A stretch of 21,654 bases of DNA from CAJQQY01 sp964352225 (lineage in GTDB: Bacteria > Bacteroidota > Bacteroidia > Chitinophagales > Saprospiraceae), in the NCBI GenBank assembly GCA_964352225.1, contig CAYGRM010000072.1:1-21654 (forward strand), written 5' to 3'. Below the pieces are notes generated by a model. It was given only the letters and a program-made list of their open reading frames with translations. It searched no databases and was not told the origin of the DNA. Shown piece after piece: positions 1-7,861 of the stretch (position 1 is its first letter; every line of letters begins with the position of its first letter). A program made the position numbers and the translations under genes.

Positions 1-48
1 CCTCAGATTCACTCAGCCAATTGGAAAATTGGCTGAGTGAATCTGAGG
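1..48. repeat. Perfect 22-bp inverted repeat at the window edge
   Basis: Bases 1-22 are the exact reverse complement of bases 27-48, with a 4-base loop (GGAA). The palindrome lies inside the fecR reading frame and begins at the very first base. It may be a real hairpin, but a perfect palindrome ending exactly at a sequence edge is also what a fold-back chimera or a graph break in assembly produces. The frame stays open through it. Confidence 0.85.
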
Positions 49-986
49 CGAATCAAAAAGAGTTTGATGCTTTGAAAAAAACTTGGCAACTCAGCGCCAA
101 TTTTTCCAAAGACCTCAAAGTTGATTTGGAGGCAGAATTTGCTCAATTGCAAAACCGAATTGACCTCGATGAAAAAGGAAGCGTAAAAGAAGCAGTTGTC
201 AAAACAATACCAGTCGTTCGGAAAAATACTTGGTGGAAACCGTTAAGTGTAGCTGCTGCCGTTTTACTTTTGGCTGCTGCCGTTTTTATGTTTAATCAAA
301 GTCCCGCCGCCGCAGAAATGCTTGCTTTGGAAACACTCGATGGAGAAGTGAAAGAAGTTACATTGGCAGATGGATCTACAGTTTGGTTAAATGAAAATTC
401 ATCATTGACTTACCCAGATGCAATGAATGGCAATGAGCGAAGAGTAGCTTTAAAAGGAGAAGCATTTTTTGATATCACAAAAAATCCAGCTAAACCATTT
501 ATCATAGACACTCGAGATGCAGAAGTGAAGGTTTTGGGAACGTCCTTTGAAGTGCGAGCAATGGATGATGAAACGAAAACTGAAGTAGTCGTTAAAACGG
601 GAAAAGTTTCCTTAGGAAAAAAGAATGAAGTGAAGCCTCTTATTTTAACGAAGAATCAAAAAGGAGTTTACAATAATCAAACTCAAGGTTATGTGAAATC
701 AGAAGTTAAGAACTTGAATTCGATTGCATGGCAGAGTAAAACTTTAGATTTTGATAATGTAACTTTGGCAAAAGTGCTTGCCGATGCAGAAAATTATTTT
801 GACATCAAAGTGACTTTAGATAATCAAGATTTGTTGAAATGTAAATTCACTAGTATTTTTATCGAGAAAGATCAAAATCATGTTTTGGAAGCAATAAGTA
901 ATGTTTTTAAAATGGAAGTTGAAAAGAAGAATGATCGAGAATATCGTTTGAAAGGAGGAGAATGTAAGAATACTTCGAAAGAATAA
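3..986 (+). CDS. FecR-family anti-sigma factor, 5'-truncated
   Basis: Inner-membrane regulator that holds an ECF sigma factor and releases it when a partner TonB-dependent receptor signals. Numbering from the TTG at base 21: cytoplasmic N-terminal part with WLSESEANQKEF at about 4-15, one membrane span at about 75-92 (alanine/leucine rich), FecR domain at about 103-198 (LADGSTVWLNENSSL, GEAFFDI, VLGTSFEVRA), and a C-terminal DUF4974-like domain at about 241-311. Family members usually have some 25-30 residues before the WL motif, and the frame is open to base 3, so the true start lies outside the window; TTG at 21 is unlikely to be the start. The cognate sigma factor would be expected just upstream. 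The first codons fall inside the edge palindrome and may be artefactual. Paired with the TonB-dependent receptor gene that follows. Confidence 0.9.
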   Translation, partial: SDSLSQLENWLSESEANQKEFDALKKTWQLSANFSKDLKVDLEAEFAQLQNRIDLDEKGSVKEAVVKTIPVVRKNTWWKPLSVAAAVLLLAAAVFMFNQSPAAAEMLALETLDGEVKEVTLADGSTVWLNENSSLTYPDAMNGNERRVALKGEAFFDITKNPAKPFIIDTRDAEVKVLGTSFEVRAMDDETKTEVVVKTGKVSLGKKNEVKPLILTKNQKGVYNNQTQGYVKSEVKNLNSIAWQSKTLDFDNVTLAKVLADAENYFDIKVTLDNQDLLKCKFTSIFIEKDQNHVLEAISNVFKMEVEKKNDREYRLKGGECKNTSKE

Positions 987-1010
987 AAGCTTAACTTCAC
1001 AGCTCAATAG

Positions 1011-1050
1011 AAAAGGCAGATTTTTTTAAATTAAAAAAATCTGCCTTTTT
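1011..1050 (+). terminator. Rho-independent terminator after fecR
   Basis: AAAAGGCAGATTTTTTTAA pairs perfectly with TTAAAAAAATCTGCCTTTT across a 2-base centre, giving a GGCAGA-containing stem followed by a T run. It sits between fecR and the receptor gene, 24 bp before the receptor ATG, so it may separate the two transcripts or reduce read-through into the receptor. The A/T-rich inner stem is symmetrical, so it could act on either strand. Confidence 0.7.
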
Positions 1051-1073
1051 CATAGGTGATTTATTTTAAGACT

Positions 1074-3758
1074 ATGAAAAAAACCATCATTACAATCCTT
1101 ACATTATTTCTATTTTTTTCTCTAAAGGCTCAATCGCCATTGGAAAAACGGATAGATTTTTCTGTCGACCAAGTTCCCGTCAAAAATGCCCTCCGCCAAT
1201 TAAGTTTAGAATCTAAAATTAATATCGCCTACAGTAGTGATTTTTTTGATCGAAAAAAACGAGTATCGATCGATGTCAAAAATGAAACAGTTGGAAATAT
1301 TTTAGCGCAAGTACTCGAAGACTCGAACGTAAGATTTGAAGCTATCGACGAACAGATAGTGGTTACTTCGACTGAGCCTGAAGAAAAAAAACGCTATACG
1401 ATTAGTGGATACATCGAGGATGAAACTTCAGGCGAACGATTGATTTCAGTTACCATTTACAGCCCTGATCATCAAGAAGGAACGACGACTAATGAATATG
1501 GATTTTATAGCATAACTCTTCCCGAGGGAGAAACGGAATTAAGGATTAGATATATAGGATGTGAAGAAGTTAGGAAAAAAATGAACTTAACTAAGGATCA
1601 ACATACCAGTATAAAACTAAAACCGAGTGCTACTCTTTCAGAAGTAGTCATTATAGGAAATCCAAATATTGGTGAAGCTGAACCGCTGTTTGATACATCA
1701 AGTAAGTCCATTTCGAAAATTGGGAAAATGCCTGTTTTGGGAAGAGGAGATGATTTAATCAAACAAATTAATTTTTTGCCTGGAGTCGAAACTGGAGTGG
1801 ATGGACTCGGTGGCATGTTTGTGAGAGGTGGGAATATTGACCAAAATTTGACCTTGATGGATGGAGTAAGTATTTATAATCCTAGTCATTTATTAGGGCT
1901 ATTTTCGGTTTATAATTCTAATGCGGTCAAAAGTACGAAACTGTATAAAGGTGATTTTCCGGCTCGTTATGGTGGCAGAATTTCGTCAGTCTTGGATGTG
2001 AGAACTAAGGATGGAAATACTCAACAAATTTCAGGTGAAATTAATCCAGGTTTTTTAAGTAGTCGATTAACTTTGGAAGGACCAATTGTAAAAGATAAAA
2101 TAGGTTTTTTTGCAACGAGTCGATTTTCTCATTTAGGTGGACTTATTAATTTGGCGAATAATATAGCTGGTGAAGATGAAGAAGTTCCAGCTAGTCTTCA
2201 ATTTTATGATGTCAATCTAAAGCTACATTATTCGATTTCGAAAAAGGACAAAGTATTTTTAAGTTTTTACGCTGGGCAGGATATTTTTAAAATTGAGAAT
2301 GAATTCGGAGGGATTAGAACTGCTATGTTTGGGGTAGACTCGCTGGTAATTAGTATTGATAGTACTTTTCAGGAGTCGAAATTGAATTGGGGAAATAGTA
2401 TTTTTTCTTTGAGATGGAACCATTTATATAACAATAAATTATTTTCCAACACTACAGTTACCTACAGTCGGTTCAATTTTAATGCTGCAGACTTACAATA
2501 TTCCAAAGAGATTTTAAATGATACCTTATTCCAATTTGATATTTCCTTTTTAGAGTTTGAGAATTACATCGAAGATGTCGGAGTCAAAATTGACTTAGAC
2601 TATATTCCTTCTTCCAGACATTATTTTAGGTTTGGTGTAGGTATGATTGGACGAAGCTTTAGTTCAGGAAATACGGATGAATATACCGATGTAGAAGATT
2701 TGGAATTACCTCCTGACGATCCAGATTTTACGGAATATGTAGAAGCCAATCCTCCAGAGAATCAATATTCTTCTTTTGATTTAAATGTCTATGCAGAAGA
2801 TGAAATTAAAATTTCAGAATCATTTCATGCTAATGTAGGCGTACGTTTATCTGTATTTGGAAATGATTCTGGCAATTTTTTCGCATCAATAGAACCTCGA
2901 ATAAAAGCTAATTATGTTTTCTCCAATCGATGGTCTGCTAATGCGTCTATTAATCGAACTAGCCAAAGTATACATTTATTGACCAATACCGGATTAGGAT
3001 TGCCCATAGATATTTGGGTGCCATCTTTAGAAGAAATTCGTCCACAAACTGCTTGGCAAAAAACCCTTGCTTTGGAATATAAATCTCCAAAAGATTTTAG
3101 ATTTAAGGTGGAAGGTTTTCATAAAACGATGAAGCGGTTGATCTTTTTACAAGAGTCTATTTTCCAATTTGAAAATTTATCACTCTCGGATTCTACCTTT
3201 ATTACTGGAACTGGAAAATCTTATGGTTTAGAATTTACGCTTGAAAAAGAGTTTAAGAAAATGGCTTTTTATAGTTATTACACCTTATCGAGATCAGAGC
3301 GACTTTTTCCATCCTTTAATTTAGGAAACTCATTTCCATTTCAATATGATCGACTGCATTCCTTAAAATTAGCAGGACTTTGGAGGGCAACTAAGAAAAT
3401 GAGTCTTAGTCTTGGATGGACTTATTTTTCAGGGACACCTAGGATTTATAGTGAAATTTTTCAATCATTAACTGATGACCTACCATTCACAGAGGAACCT
3501 TTTGACCCAGGTGAATTTAATGGGAAAAGGACCCCAGCTTATCATAGGATGGATGCCAAAATTGATTTTACCTTTAGCAAAAAATATGGTACACATCATT
3601 TAGGCTTCAGTATTTATAATCTCTACTTTCGAAGTAATGTTACTTTATATGAAAGAGTTCCAGAGCGAGATAGTCAAGGAAACTTTGTGCGATATGTTGA
3701 TGACCCTATTTCTTTTGCACCACTTATTCCTTCCTTAAATTATTCCTATAGGTTTTAA
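1074..3758 (+). CDS. TonB-dependent receptor with STN signalling domain
   Basis: Outer-membrane receptor of the FecA-like transducer class. ATG at 1074 is preferred over GTG at 1056 because it opens directly on a signal peptide (MKKTIITILTLFLFFSLKAQ). About 894 residues. Order: STN domain at about 22-95 (FSVDQVPVKNALRQLS), carboxypeptidase-regulatory-like beta domain at about 103-175 (ISGYIEDETSGERL, NEYGFYSITLP), plug domain at about 185-310 (LPGVETGVDGLGGMFVRGG, GDFPARYGGRISSVLDV), then a beta-barrel ending in SYRF; a terminal aromatic residue is typical for barrel insertion. The STN domain is the part that in this family touches the periplasmic FecR domain, which fits the upstream anti-sigma gene. 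The ligand cannot be read from the sequence. It is shorter than SusC proteins and no SusD follows, so a polysaccharide utilisation locus is unlikely. Confidence 0.92.
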   Translation: MKKTIITILTLFLFFSLKAQSPLEKRIDFSVDQVPVKNALRQLSLESKINIAYSSDFFDRKKRVSIDVKNETVGNILAQVLEDSNVRFEAIDEQIVVTSTEPEEKKRYTISGYIEDETSGERLISVTIYSPDHQEGTTTNEYGFYSITLPEGETELRIRYIGCEEVRKKMNLTKDQHTSIKLKPSATLSEVVIIGNPNIGEAEPLFDTSSKSISKIGKMPVLGRGDDLIKQINFLPGVETGVDGLGGMFVRGGNIDQNLTLMDGVSIYNPSHLLGLFSVYNSNAVKSTKLYKGDFPARYGGRISSVLDVRTKDGNTQQISGEINPGFLSSRLTLEGPIVKDKIGFFATSRFSHLGGLINLANNIAGEDEEVPASLQFYDVNLKLHYSISKKDKVFLSFYAGQDIFKIENEFGGIRTAMFGVDSLVISIDSTFQESKLNWGNSIFSLRWNHLYNNKLFSNTTVTYSRFNFNAADLQYSKEILNDTLFQFDISFLEFENYIEDVGVKIDLDYIPSSRHYFRFGVGMIGRSFSSGNTDEYTDVEDLELPPDDPDFTEYVEANPPENQYSSFDLNVYAEDEIKISESFHANVGVRLSVFGNDSGNFFASIEPRIKANYVFSNRWSANASINRTSQSIHLLTNTGLGLPIDIWVPSLEEIRPQTAWQKTLALEYKSPKDFRFKVEGFHKTMKRLIFLQESIFQFENLSLSDSTFITGTGKSYGLEFTLEKEFKKMAFYSYYTLSRSERLFPSFNLGNSFPFQYDRLHSLKLAGLWRATKKMSLSLGWTYFSGTPRIYSEIFQSLTDDLPFTEEPFDPGEFNGKRTPAYHRMDAKIDFTFSKKYGTHHLGFSIYNLYFRSNVTLYERVPERDSQGNFVRYVDDPISFAPLIPSLNYSYRF

Positions 3759-3826
3759 TTTTTTTTCCAAAATAATAAAATAGAAATAGGGGAAAACAAA
3801 AATCTATTTGTCTAGTAGATGTATTT

Positions 3827-3863
3827 AGCAATGATGAAAAAAATAAAATATTTATTCATTGCT
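3827..3863. repeat. Inverted repeat between receptor and lipoprotein genes
   Basis: AGCAATGA (3827-3834) pairs with TCATTGCT (3856-3863) around an A/T-rich loop. It lies in the 228-bp space between the receptor stop and the lipoprotein ATG. A second small palindrome, GTGATG (3928-3933) with CATCAC (3945-3950), lies just upstream of the lipoprotein. No T run follows the first stem directly, so it is at best a weak terminator. No clear promoter was found in this space. Confidence 0.35.
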
Positions 3864-3986
3864 CACTAGGCAACTGGCCTTTTCAAAAAAATAATTTCAT
3901 ACCATCTTTTACTAAAATAAAAAACTTGTGATGACTTGTACAGACATCACCTGAAACCTTATTACCTAATTTTAAAATCAAATTAC

Positions 3987-5006
3987 ATGAAAAATTTAGT
4001 GAGAGTATCTAGTTTTATTTTTGCCATTTTATTATTCACCAATTTATTTACGTCTTGTAAAAAAGATGAAGTAATAGATCCCACTCCAGAGGTGACAACC
4101 CCAACTACACCTTCTACTATTACTCCTTCTGCCAATGCAGCTATCATGATGAGCTTCGCAGAAAGTGGAGGTATGACTAATGATAGTACAGATTATTGCG
4201 ATTGCTTCGCTATTTTTGATCAGGTGGATTGGAGTGGATCTGAGAGTGAAATTATTGCGCAGTTGGAAGCAATTTTAGCTGGTTTGACGGATGAGCAATT
4301 GGACGAATTATTTGTACCCGTTTGCACTATTGATGGTGAATATTTTGAGAATTCATGTGTAGCAATTTGCAATTCAGTATTTAATTATGAAACGTGTGGA
4401 GATTATGATGGCGACGATGACGATTGGAATGAATGCTTTTCATTTGTTTATCCGATGACGATTGTGCTTCCAGATGGCGCGAATGTAGAAGTGAATAATG
4501 ATGAAGAATTGATTATAGCTATTGATAGTTGGTATGATGCTAATCCTAATTCGGATGAAGATCCAACTTTAATTTATCCTGTGAATATATTGTTAGAAGA
4601 AGATGGGTCTACTTTGGCGGTTAACAATGATGATCAATTAGAAGACCTTTTTGAATACTGCGAGGAGCAAGATGGGTTTGACTGTTTTACTTTTAATTGG
4701 CCTTTAAGTATTCAATTCCCTGATGGTTCAGTAGTGGAGATTAATAGCTTTGACGAAGGTGAAGTTATAGTCGAGGGATGGTACAATGCTAATCCAAATG
4801 TGAATGAAGATGTAGAATTAGTTTTCCCATTTGAGGTAACTCTTACGGATGGAACGGTTCAAACCATTAATAACGAAGATGAATTTGATACTTTTATAGA
4901 GGAGGAATGTGATGGAGATTGGGATGGCGGATGTTTAGTTCAAGATACATCAAACGCCTTGATTCAAGGAGTGAAAAAAATGAAACAAGCGGCTAACGCC
5001 AAATAA
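3987..5006 (+). CDS. Acidic surface lipoprotein with Kazal-like module and four repeats
   Basis: Not a named family that I recognise. The ATG at 3987 gives a lipoprotein signal peptide with lipobox FTSC (Cys24) followed by KKDE, the kind of charged tag linked to surface export of Bacteroidota lipoproteins; the longer TTG-initiated frame from 3936 only adds a non-signal-like extension. About 339 residues. After a Thr/Pro-rich linker (32-50) comes a Cys-rich stretch at about 71-137 with VPVCTIDGEYFENSCVAIC, which resembles Kazal inhibitor modules (PVC..DG..Y.N.C.A.C), although the spacing of the first cysteines is unusual. Residues 150-316 hold four diverged repeats of the form F/L-x-x-P-x-x-(I/V)-x-(L/F)-x-DG...(V/I)N, beginning near 150, 194, 233 and 277; units 1 and 3 also share a WY-x-ANPN segment. 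It is strongly acidic, with a DGDDDDW stretch. It may work with the preceding receptor (inference from adjacency). Confidence 0.75.
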   Translation: MKNLVRVSSFIFAILLFTNLFTSCKKDEVIDPTPEVTTPTTPSTITPSANAAIMMSFAESGGMTNDSTDYCDCFAIFDQVDWSGSESEIIAQLEAILAGLTDEQLDELFVPVCTIDGEYFENSCVAICNSVFNYETCGDYDGDDDDWNECFSFVYPMTIVLPDGANVEVNNDEELIIAIDSWYDANPNSDEDPTLIYPVNILLEEDGSTLAVNNDDQLEDLFEYCEEQDGFDCFTFNWPLSIQFPDGSVVEINSFDEGEVIVEGWYNANPNVNEDVELVFPFEVTLTDGTVQTINNEDEFDTFIEEECDGDWDGGCLVQDTSNALIQGVKKMKQAANAK

Positions 5007-5032
5007 AAATATTTTTAGTAATGATGGATACG

Positions 5033-5068
5033 ACGCGTACCTACGAATGTGGGTACGCGTTCTTTGTT
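5033..5068 (+). terminator. Rho-independent terminator after the lipoprotein gene
   Basis: ACGCGTACC (5033-5041) pairs perfectly with GGTACGCGT (5052-5060), with a 10-base loop, followed by the T-rich TCTTTGTT. It is G/C-rich compared with its surroundings and starts 27 bp after the stop codon. Confidence 0.75.
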
Positions 5069-5133
5069 ATTGATGAAAATATGTTTACATAAAAATAACT
5101 CACTTTCTCCTCCTCCTTTTTTACATTTACAAT

Positions 5134-6219
5134 ATGAAAATTAAAGGAAAAAACTTCCACACCATTTGGCTAAAAGATGATGATGAACAAATCGTTCAGA
5201 TAATCGATCAACGATTTTTGCCACATGAATTGGTAATCGAAAATTTAGAATCTGTAGATGATATCGAGCGAGCGATTCGAGAAATGCATGTCCGAGGTGC
5301 GCCACTTATCGGAGTTGCAGCAGCTTATGGAATGTATTTCGCAGCACTCGAAGCTATTGATAATCAGCAGTTTACAAAATATATTCAGGAGTCAGCTGAT
5401 AAGTTGAAAGCTGCTCGACCAACCGCTGTCAACCTCGCTTGGGCGGTTGATCAACAATTAAGTTTTGTTTCTGAAAATTATAAAATTCTTCCATCCATAT
5501 TGTTGGAAAATGCGGAACTCATCAAAAAAGAAAGTATCGAGCGATGTAAAAAAATCGGAGAATTTGGCTTACCACTCATCGAAGATATTTTTAAAAAAAC
5601 GAAAAAAACTGTCAACATTTTGACGCATTGCAATGCAGGTTGGATGGCGTGCATTGATTATGGGACGGCAACCGCGCCAATTTATGCAGCACACGACAAG
5701 GGAATTCCAGTTCATGTTTGGGTGGACGAAACTCGACCTCGAAATCAAGGCGCTCGCATCACCGCTTTTGAATTGCAAGAGCATGGCGTGCCGCACACCG
5801 TCATCACGGATAATGCTGGAGGACATTTGATGCAGCATGGAAAAGTGGACTTGGTACTCGTCGGAACTGATCGAACTACTAGCAACGGAGACGTGTGCAA
5901 TAAAATTGGAACTTACCTAAAGGCACTCGCTGCGAAAGATAATGGGATACCATTTTATGTCGGAGCACCTTCGAGTAGCATTGATTTTTCTCTAAAAAAC
6001 GGTTTTGAAATTCCCATCGAAGAAAGGGGAGAGGAAGAAGTAAAATATATTCAAGGTAAGCATAATGGCGAAATCAAAAAGGTCTTACTTACTCCTGAAA
6101 AAAGTCCTGCTGCCAACTTTGCCTTTGATGTAACGCCTGCAAGATTAGTGACGGGACTCATTACAGAATTTGGAATTTGTGAAGCAAGTAGAAAAGGATT
6201 GGTGAAATTATTTCATTGA
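5134..6219 (+). CDS. mtnA: S-methyl-5-thioribose-1-phosphate isomerase MtnA
   Basis: Converts 5-methylthioribose-1-phosphate to 5-methylthioribulose-1-phosphate in the methionine salvage pathway, or handles the 5-deoxyribose analogue; cytoplasmic. 361 residues, normal for the family. Hallmarks: MHVRGAPLIGVAAAYG at about 51-66 (substrate phosphate region), ARPTAVNLAWAVD at 94-106, catalytic cysteine 166 in THCNAGWMA, VWVDETRPRNQGARITAFEL at about 195-214, and the second catalytic residue Asp246 in VGTDRTTSNGDVCNKIGTY, plus YVGAPSSSID. The motif set separates it from the related eIF2B subunits. First gene of a likely operon with the aldolase-family gene 41 bp downstream. No other salvage genes (mtnC, mtnD, mtnK, mtnP) are visible in the window. 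Confidence 0.95.
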   Translation: MKIKGKNFHTIWLKDDDEQIVQIIDQRFLPHELVIENLESVDDIERAIREMHVRGAPLIGVAAAYGMYFAALEAIDNQQFTKYIQESADKLKAARPTAVNLAWAVDQQLSFVSENYKILPSILLENAELIKKESIERCKKIGEFGLPLIEDIFKKTKKTVNILTHCNAGWMACIDYGTATAPIYAAHDKGIPVHVWVDETRPRNQGARITAFELQEHGVPHTVITDNAGGHLMQHGKVDLVLVGTDRTTSNGDVCNKIGTYLKALAAKDNGIPFYVGAPSSSIDFSLKNGFEIPIEERGEEEVKYIQGKHNGEIKKVLLTPEKSPAANFAFDVTPARLVTGLITEFGICEASRKGLVKLFH

Positions 6220-6234
6220 TTTGGTTTTTTTGTT

Positions 6235-6258
6235 AATAACCCAATAACCCAATAACCT
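6235..6258. repeat. Short tandem repeat AATAACCC x3
   Basis: Three consecutive 8-base units (AATAACCC, AATAACCC, AATAACCT) fill most of the 41-bp gap between mtnA and the aldolase-family gene, ending 2 bp before its ATG. Slippage here would change the spacing upstream of the start codon. No known role. Confidence 0.7.
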
Positions 6259-6260
6259 AA

Positions 6261-6851
6261 ATGGACGAAGGCTATATCAAGTTTAATGCTAATTGGAAAA
6301 AAACAACACATTTACATTTTTCCAAAATAAAACAACTCAATGAATGGCGACAAAAGTTATACGATGTTGATCTGTTGGGAGTCTATCCCGATGGCATTGG
6401 TTTTGGCAATGTAAGTCAACGGTCAGAAGGAAATAAATTCTACATAAGTGGGTCAAAAACAGGCAGTTACGAATCTTTAAATGAGTCACATTATGCGGAG
6501 GTTGTTGATTTTGATATTCAAAAAAATTGGGTAAAATGTGTCGGTGAAACCATCGCATCCTCTGAAAGTATGAGCCACGCCATTATTTACCAACAATATG
6601 CACACGTGAATGCAGTTTTTCATGTTCACCATTTAGAACTTTGGAAAAAACTACTTTGGAAAATTCCTACCACTCCCGAATCTGCACCCTACGGAAGTCC
6701 TGAGATGGCAAACGAAATCTTACAACTTTTTAAAACTACAGATGTTTTAAATACGAAATTATTTGCCATGGCAGGTCATCTAGAAGGTTTGTTTTCCTTT
6801 GGTGAAACGTTAGAGGAAGCTGGAAATGTACTGCTTGATTTGGTCAAATGA
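6261..6851 (+). CDS. Class II aldolase/adducin-family protein (MtnB or Ald2-like)
   Basis: A zinc-type class II aldolase-fold enzyme of 196 residues, the usual size for both MtnB dehydratases and fuculose-phosphate-type aldolases. Visible features: FGNVSQRS (about 48-55) and YISGSKTG (61-68) for phosphate binding, Glu102 in ASSESMSHAIIY, metal ligands His121 and His123 in FHVHH, and the third likely ligand His163 in AMAGHLEG. The Glu102-to-His121 spacing of 19 equals that of E. coli fuculose-1-phosphate aldolase (Glu73, His92). Its position next to mtnA suggests it acts on methylthioribulose-1-phosphate, either dehydrating it (MtnB) or cleaving it to dihydroxyacetone phosphate (Ald2, DHAP shunt). 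The segment after HxH does not show the GYE(L/M)QK-like stretch I associate with MtnB, which leans weakly to an aldolase. Substrate unproven. Confidence 0.75.
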   Translation: MDEGYIKFNANWKKTTHLHFSKIKQLNEWRQKLYDVDLLGVYPDGIGFGNVSQRSEGNKFYISGSKTGSYESLNESHYAEVVDFDIQKNWVKCVGETIASSESMSHAIIYQQYAHVNAVFHVHHLELWKKLLWKIPTTPESAPYGSPEMANEILQLFKTTDVLNTKLFAMAGHLEGLFSFGETLEEAGNVLLDLVK

Positions 6852-6894
6852 TTGGTTAGACAATGATTTATTTTCACTTTTAATTATTGATTAA

Positions 6895-7392
6895 ATGCAA
6901 GTTTGTGATCTTGAACCTGAAGGAAGTGCTCCTTGGGAATTACTTCGAAAATACGGAGGGAAGTTTGGTTTTTTTGAAAAAATAAAAATGGGTGGCGTAG
7001 GTTCTCCTAAAGTAAAATATATTTCAGGCCTGCCCGAAGTAGATGAATTTGTAGATGAAACTGCGGGCAATGACATCCCTCATCTCAATTTCGAGTATTT
7101 GAAAAATGGGCTTTTAGCTCGGATTAATAAAACCCAATATTTGAAAGGAGTGATGATTGCCTATGATGAAATCACTTCGATTGATTTAAGTATTTCAGGA
7201 AAATTACTGATGCCAGGAAACTTCATCGAAGAGCTAGAAAAAGTCACCATGAAAAGTGCTGAGCTAATTATAAAATCTTTGCATGGTGAAACCTTAACCT
7301 GCGAAGTTTCCGTCCAAGCCTACCTCGGAGTGGAAAAATATTTTCAAAAAAATGAAATCCTTAAGAATAAATTCTATTCAGAAATATTTTAA
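6895..7392 (+). CDS. Hypothetical protein, unrecognised family
   Basis: I do not recognise this 165-residue protein. It has no signal peptide or membrane segment, so it is probably cytoplasmic. The N-terminal half is rich in glycine and proline (EPEGSAPWELLRKYGG, KMGGVGSPKVKYISGLPE), and the C-terminal half looks like alternating strands and helices (LSISGKLLMPGNFIEELE, CEVSVQAYLGV). It sits 43 bp after the aldolase-family gene, and its stop is only 2 bp before the thioesterase ATG, so it is almost certainly co-transcribed with both and probably translationally coupled to the latter. ATG at 6895 is the first start in an open frame; the minus-strand frame over the same DNA has no protein-like features. 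Confidence 0.7.
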   Translation: MQVCDLEPEGSAPWELLRKYGGKFGFFEKIKMGGVGSPKVKYISGLPEVDEFVDETAGNDIPHLNFEYLKNGLLARINKTQYLKGVMIAYDEITSIDLSISGKLLMPGNFIEELEKVTMKSAELIIKSLHGETLTCEVSVQAYLGVEKYFQKNEILKNKFYSEIF

Positions 7393-7394
7393 TA

Positions 7395-7826
7395 ATGCAA
7401 GAACTACTCAAAGAATTTCCCTCTGTCGTCGAACTTCCCGTGCAATGGGGAGAAATGGATGCCGCTAAACACGTCAACAACGCAGTATACATTCGCTGGG
7501 GAGAATCTGCCCGAATTGCTTACTTCGATAAAATGAATTTAGACAATTCATTTACCGAACAAATTGGGCCAATTTTAGGGTGGCAAGATTGCAAATATAT
7601 TTTTCCAGTCACCTATCCTGACACGATTTCGATTGGTGTAAAAACTGTTGAGATCAAAGCAGATCGATTTTTTGTGGAATGTCATATGTTTAGTCATCAT
7701 CATCAAAGAATTGTGGCAATTAATAAAAATTCTATCATCGCTTACGATTATCATAATTTAAAAAAAGCAGCATTGCCACAAGATTGGATTGAAAAAATTC
7801 AAGAACTCGAAGGCAAAAATTTTTAA
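7395..7826 (+). CDS. Hotdog-fold acyl-CoA thioesterase (4HBT/YbgC type)
   Basis: Small cytoplasmic thioesterase of the 4-hydroxybenzoyl-CoA thioesterase superfamily, 143 residues, normal size. The signature lies at about 18-45: WGEMDAAKHVNNAVYIRWGE, in which Asp22 is the expected catalytic acid and HVNN lines the active site, followed by SARIAYFD. The rest is the usual beta sheet (VTYPDTISIGVKTVEI, FFVECHMFSH). It hydrolyses an acyl-CoA whose chain cannot be deduced. Last gene of the mtnA group; its ATG is 2 bp from the preceding stop. No obvious terminator follows before the msrA promoter region. Confidence 0.88.
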   Translation: MQELLKEFPSVVELPVQWGEMDAAKHVNNAVYIRWGESARIAYFDKMNLDNSFTEQIGPILGWQDCKYIFPVTYPDTISIGVKTVEIKADRFFVECHMFSHHHQRIVAINKNSIIAYDYHNLKKAALPQDWIEKIQELEGKNF

Positions 7827-7861
7827 CAAATCATTAAATCTACATCACGAAAACTAAATCC

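Noticed and set aside
816..1007. 63-codon minus-strand frame over the fecR 3' end
   Set aside because: It is antisense to the C-terminal FecR-associated domain and has no start context or family signal.
5569..5838. Open frames on both strands inside mtnA
   Set aside because: They are shadow frames of a strongly conserved coding region that includes catalytic motifs.
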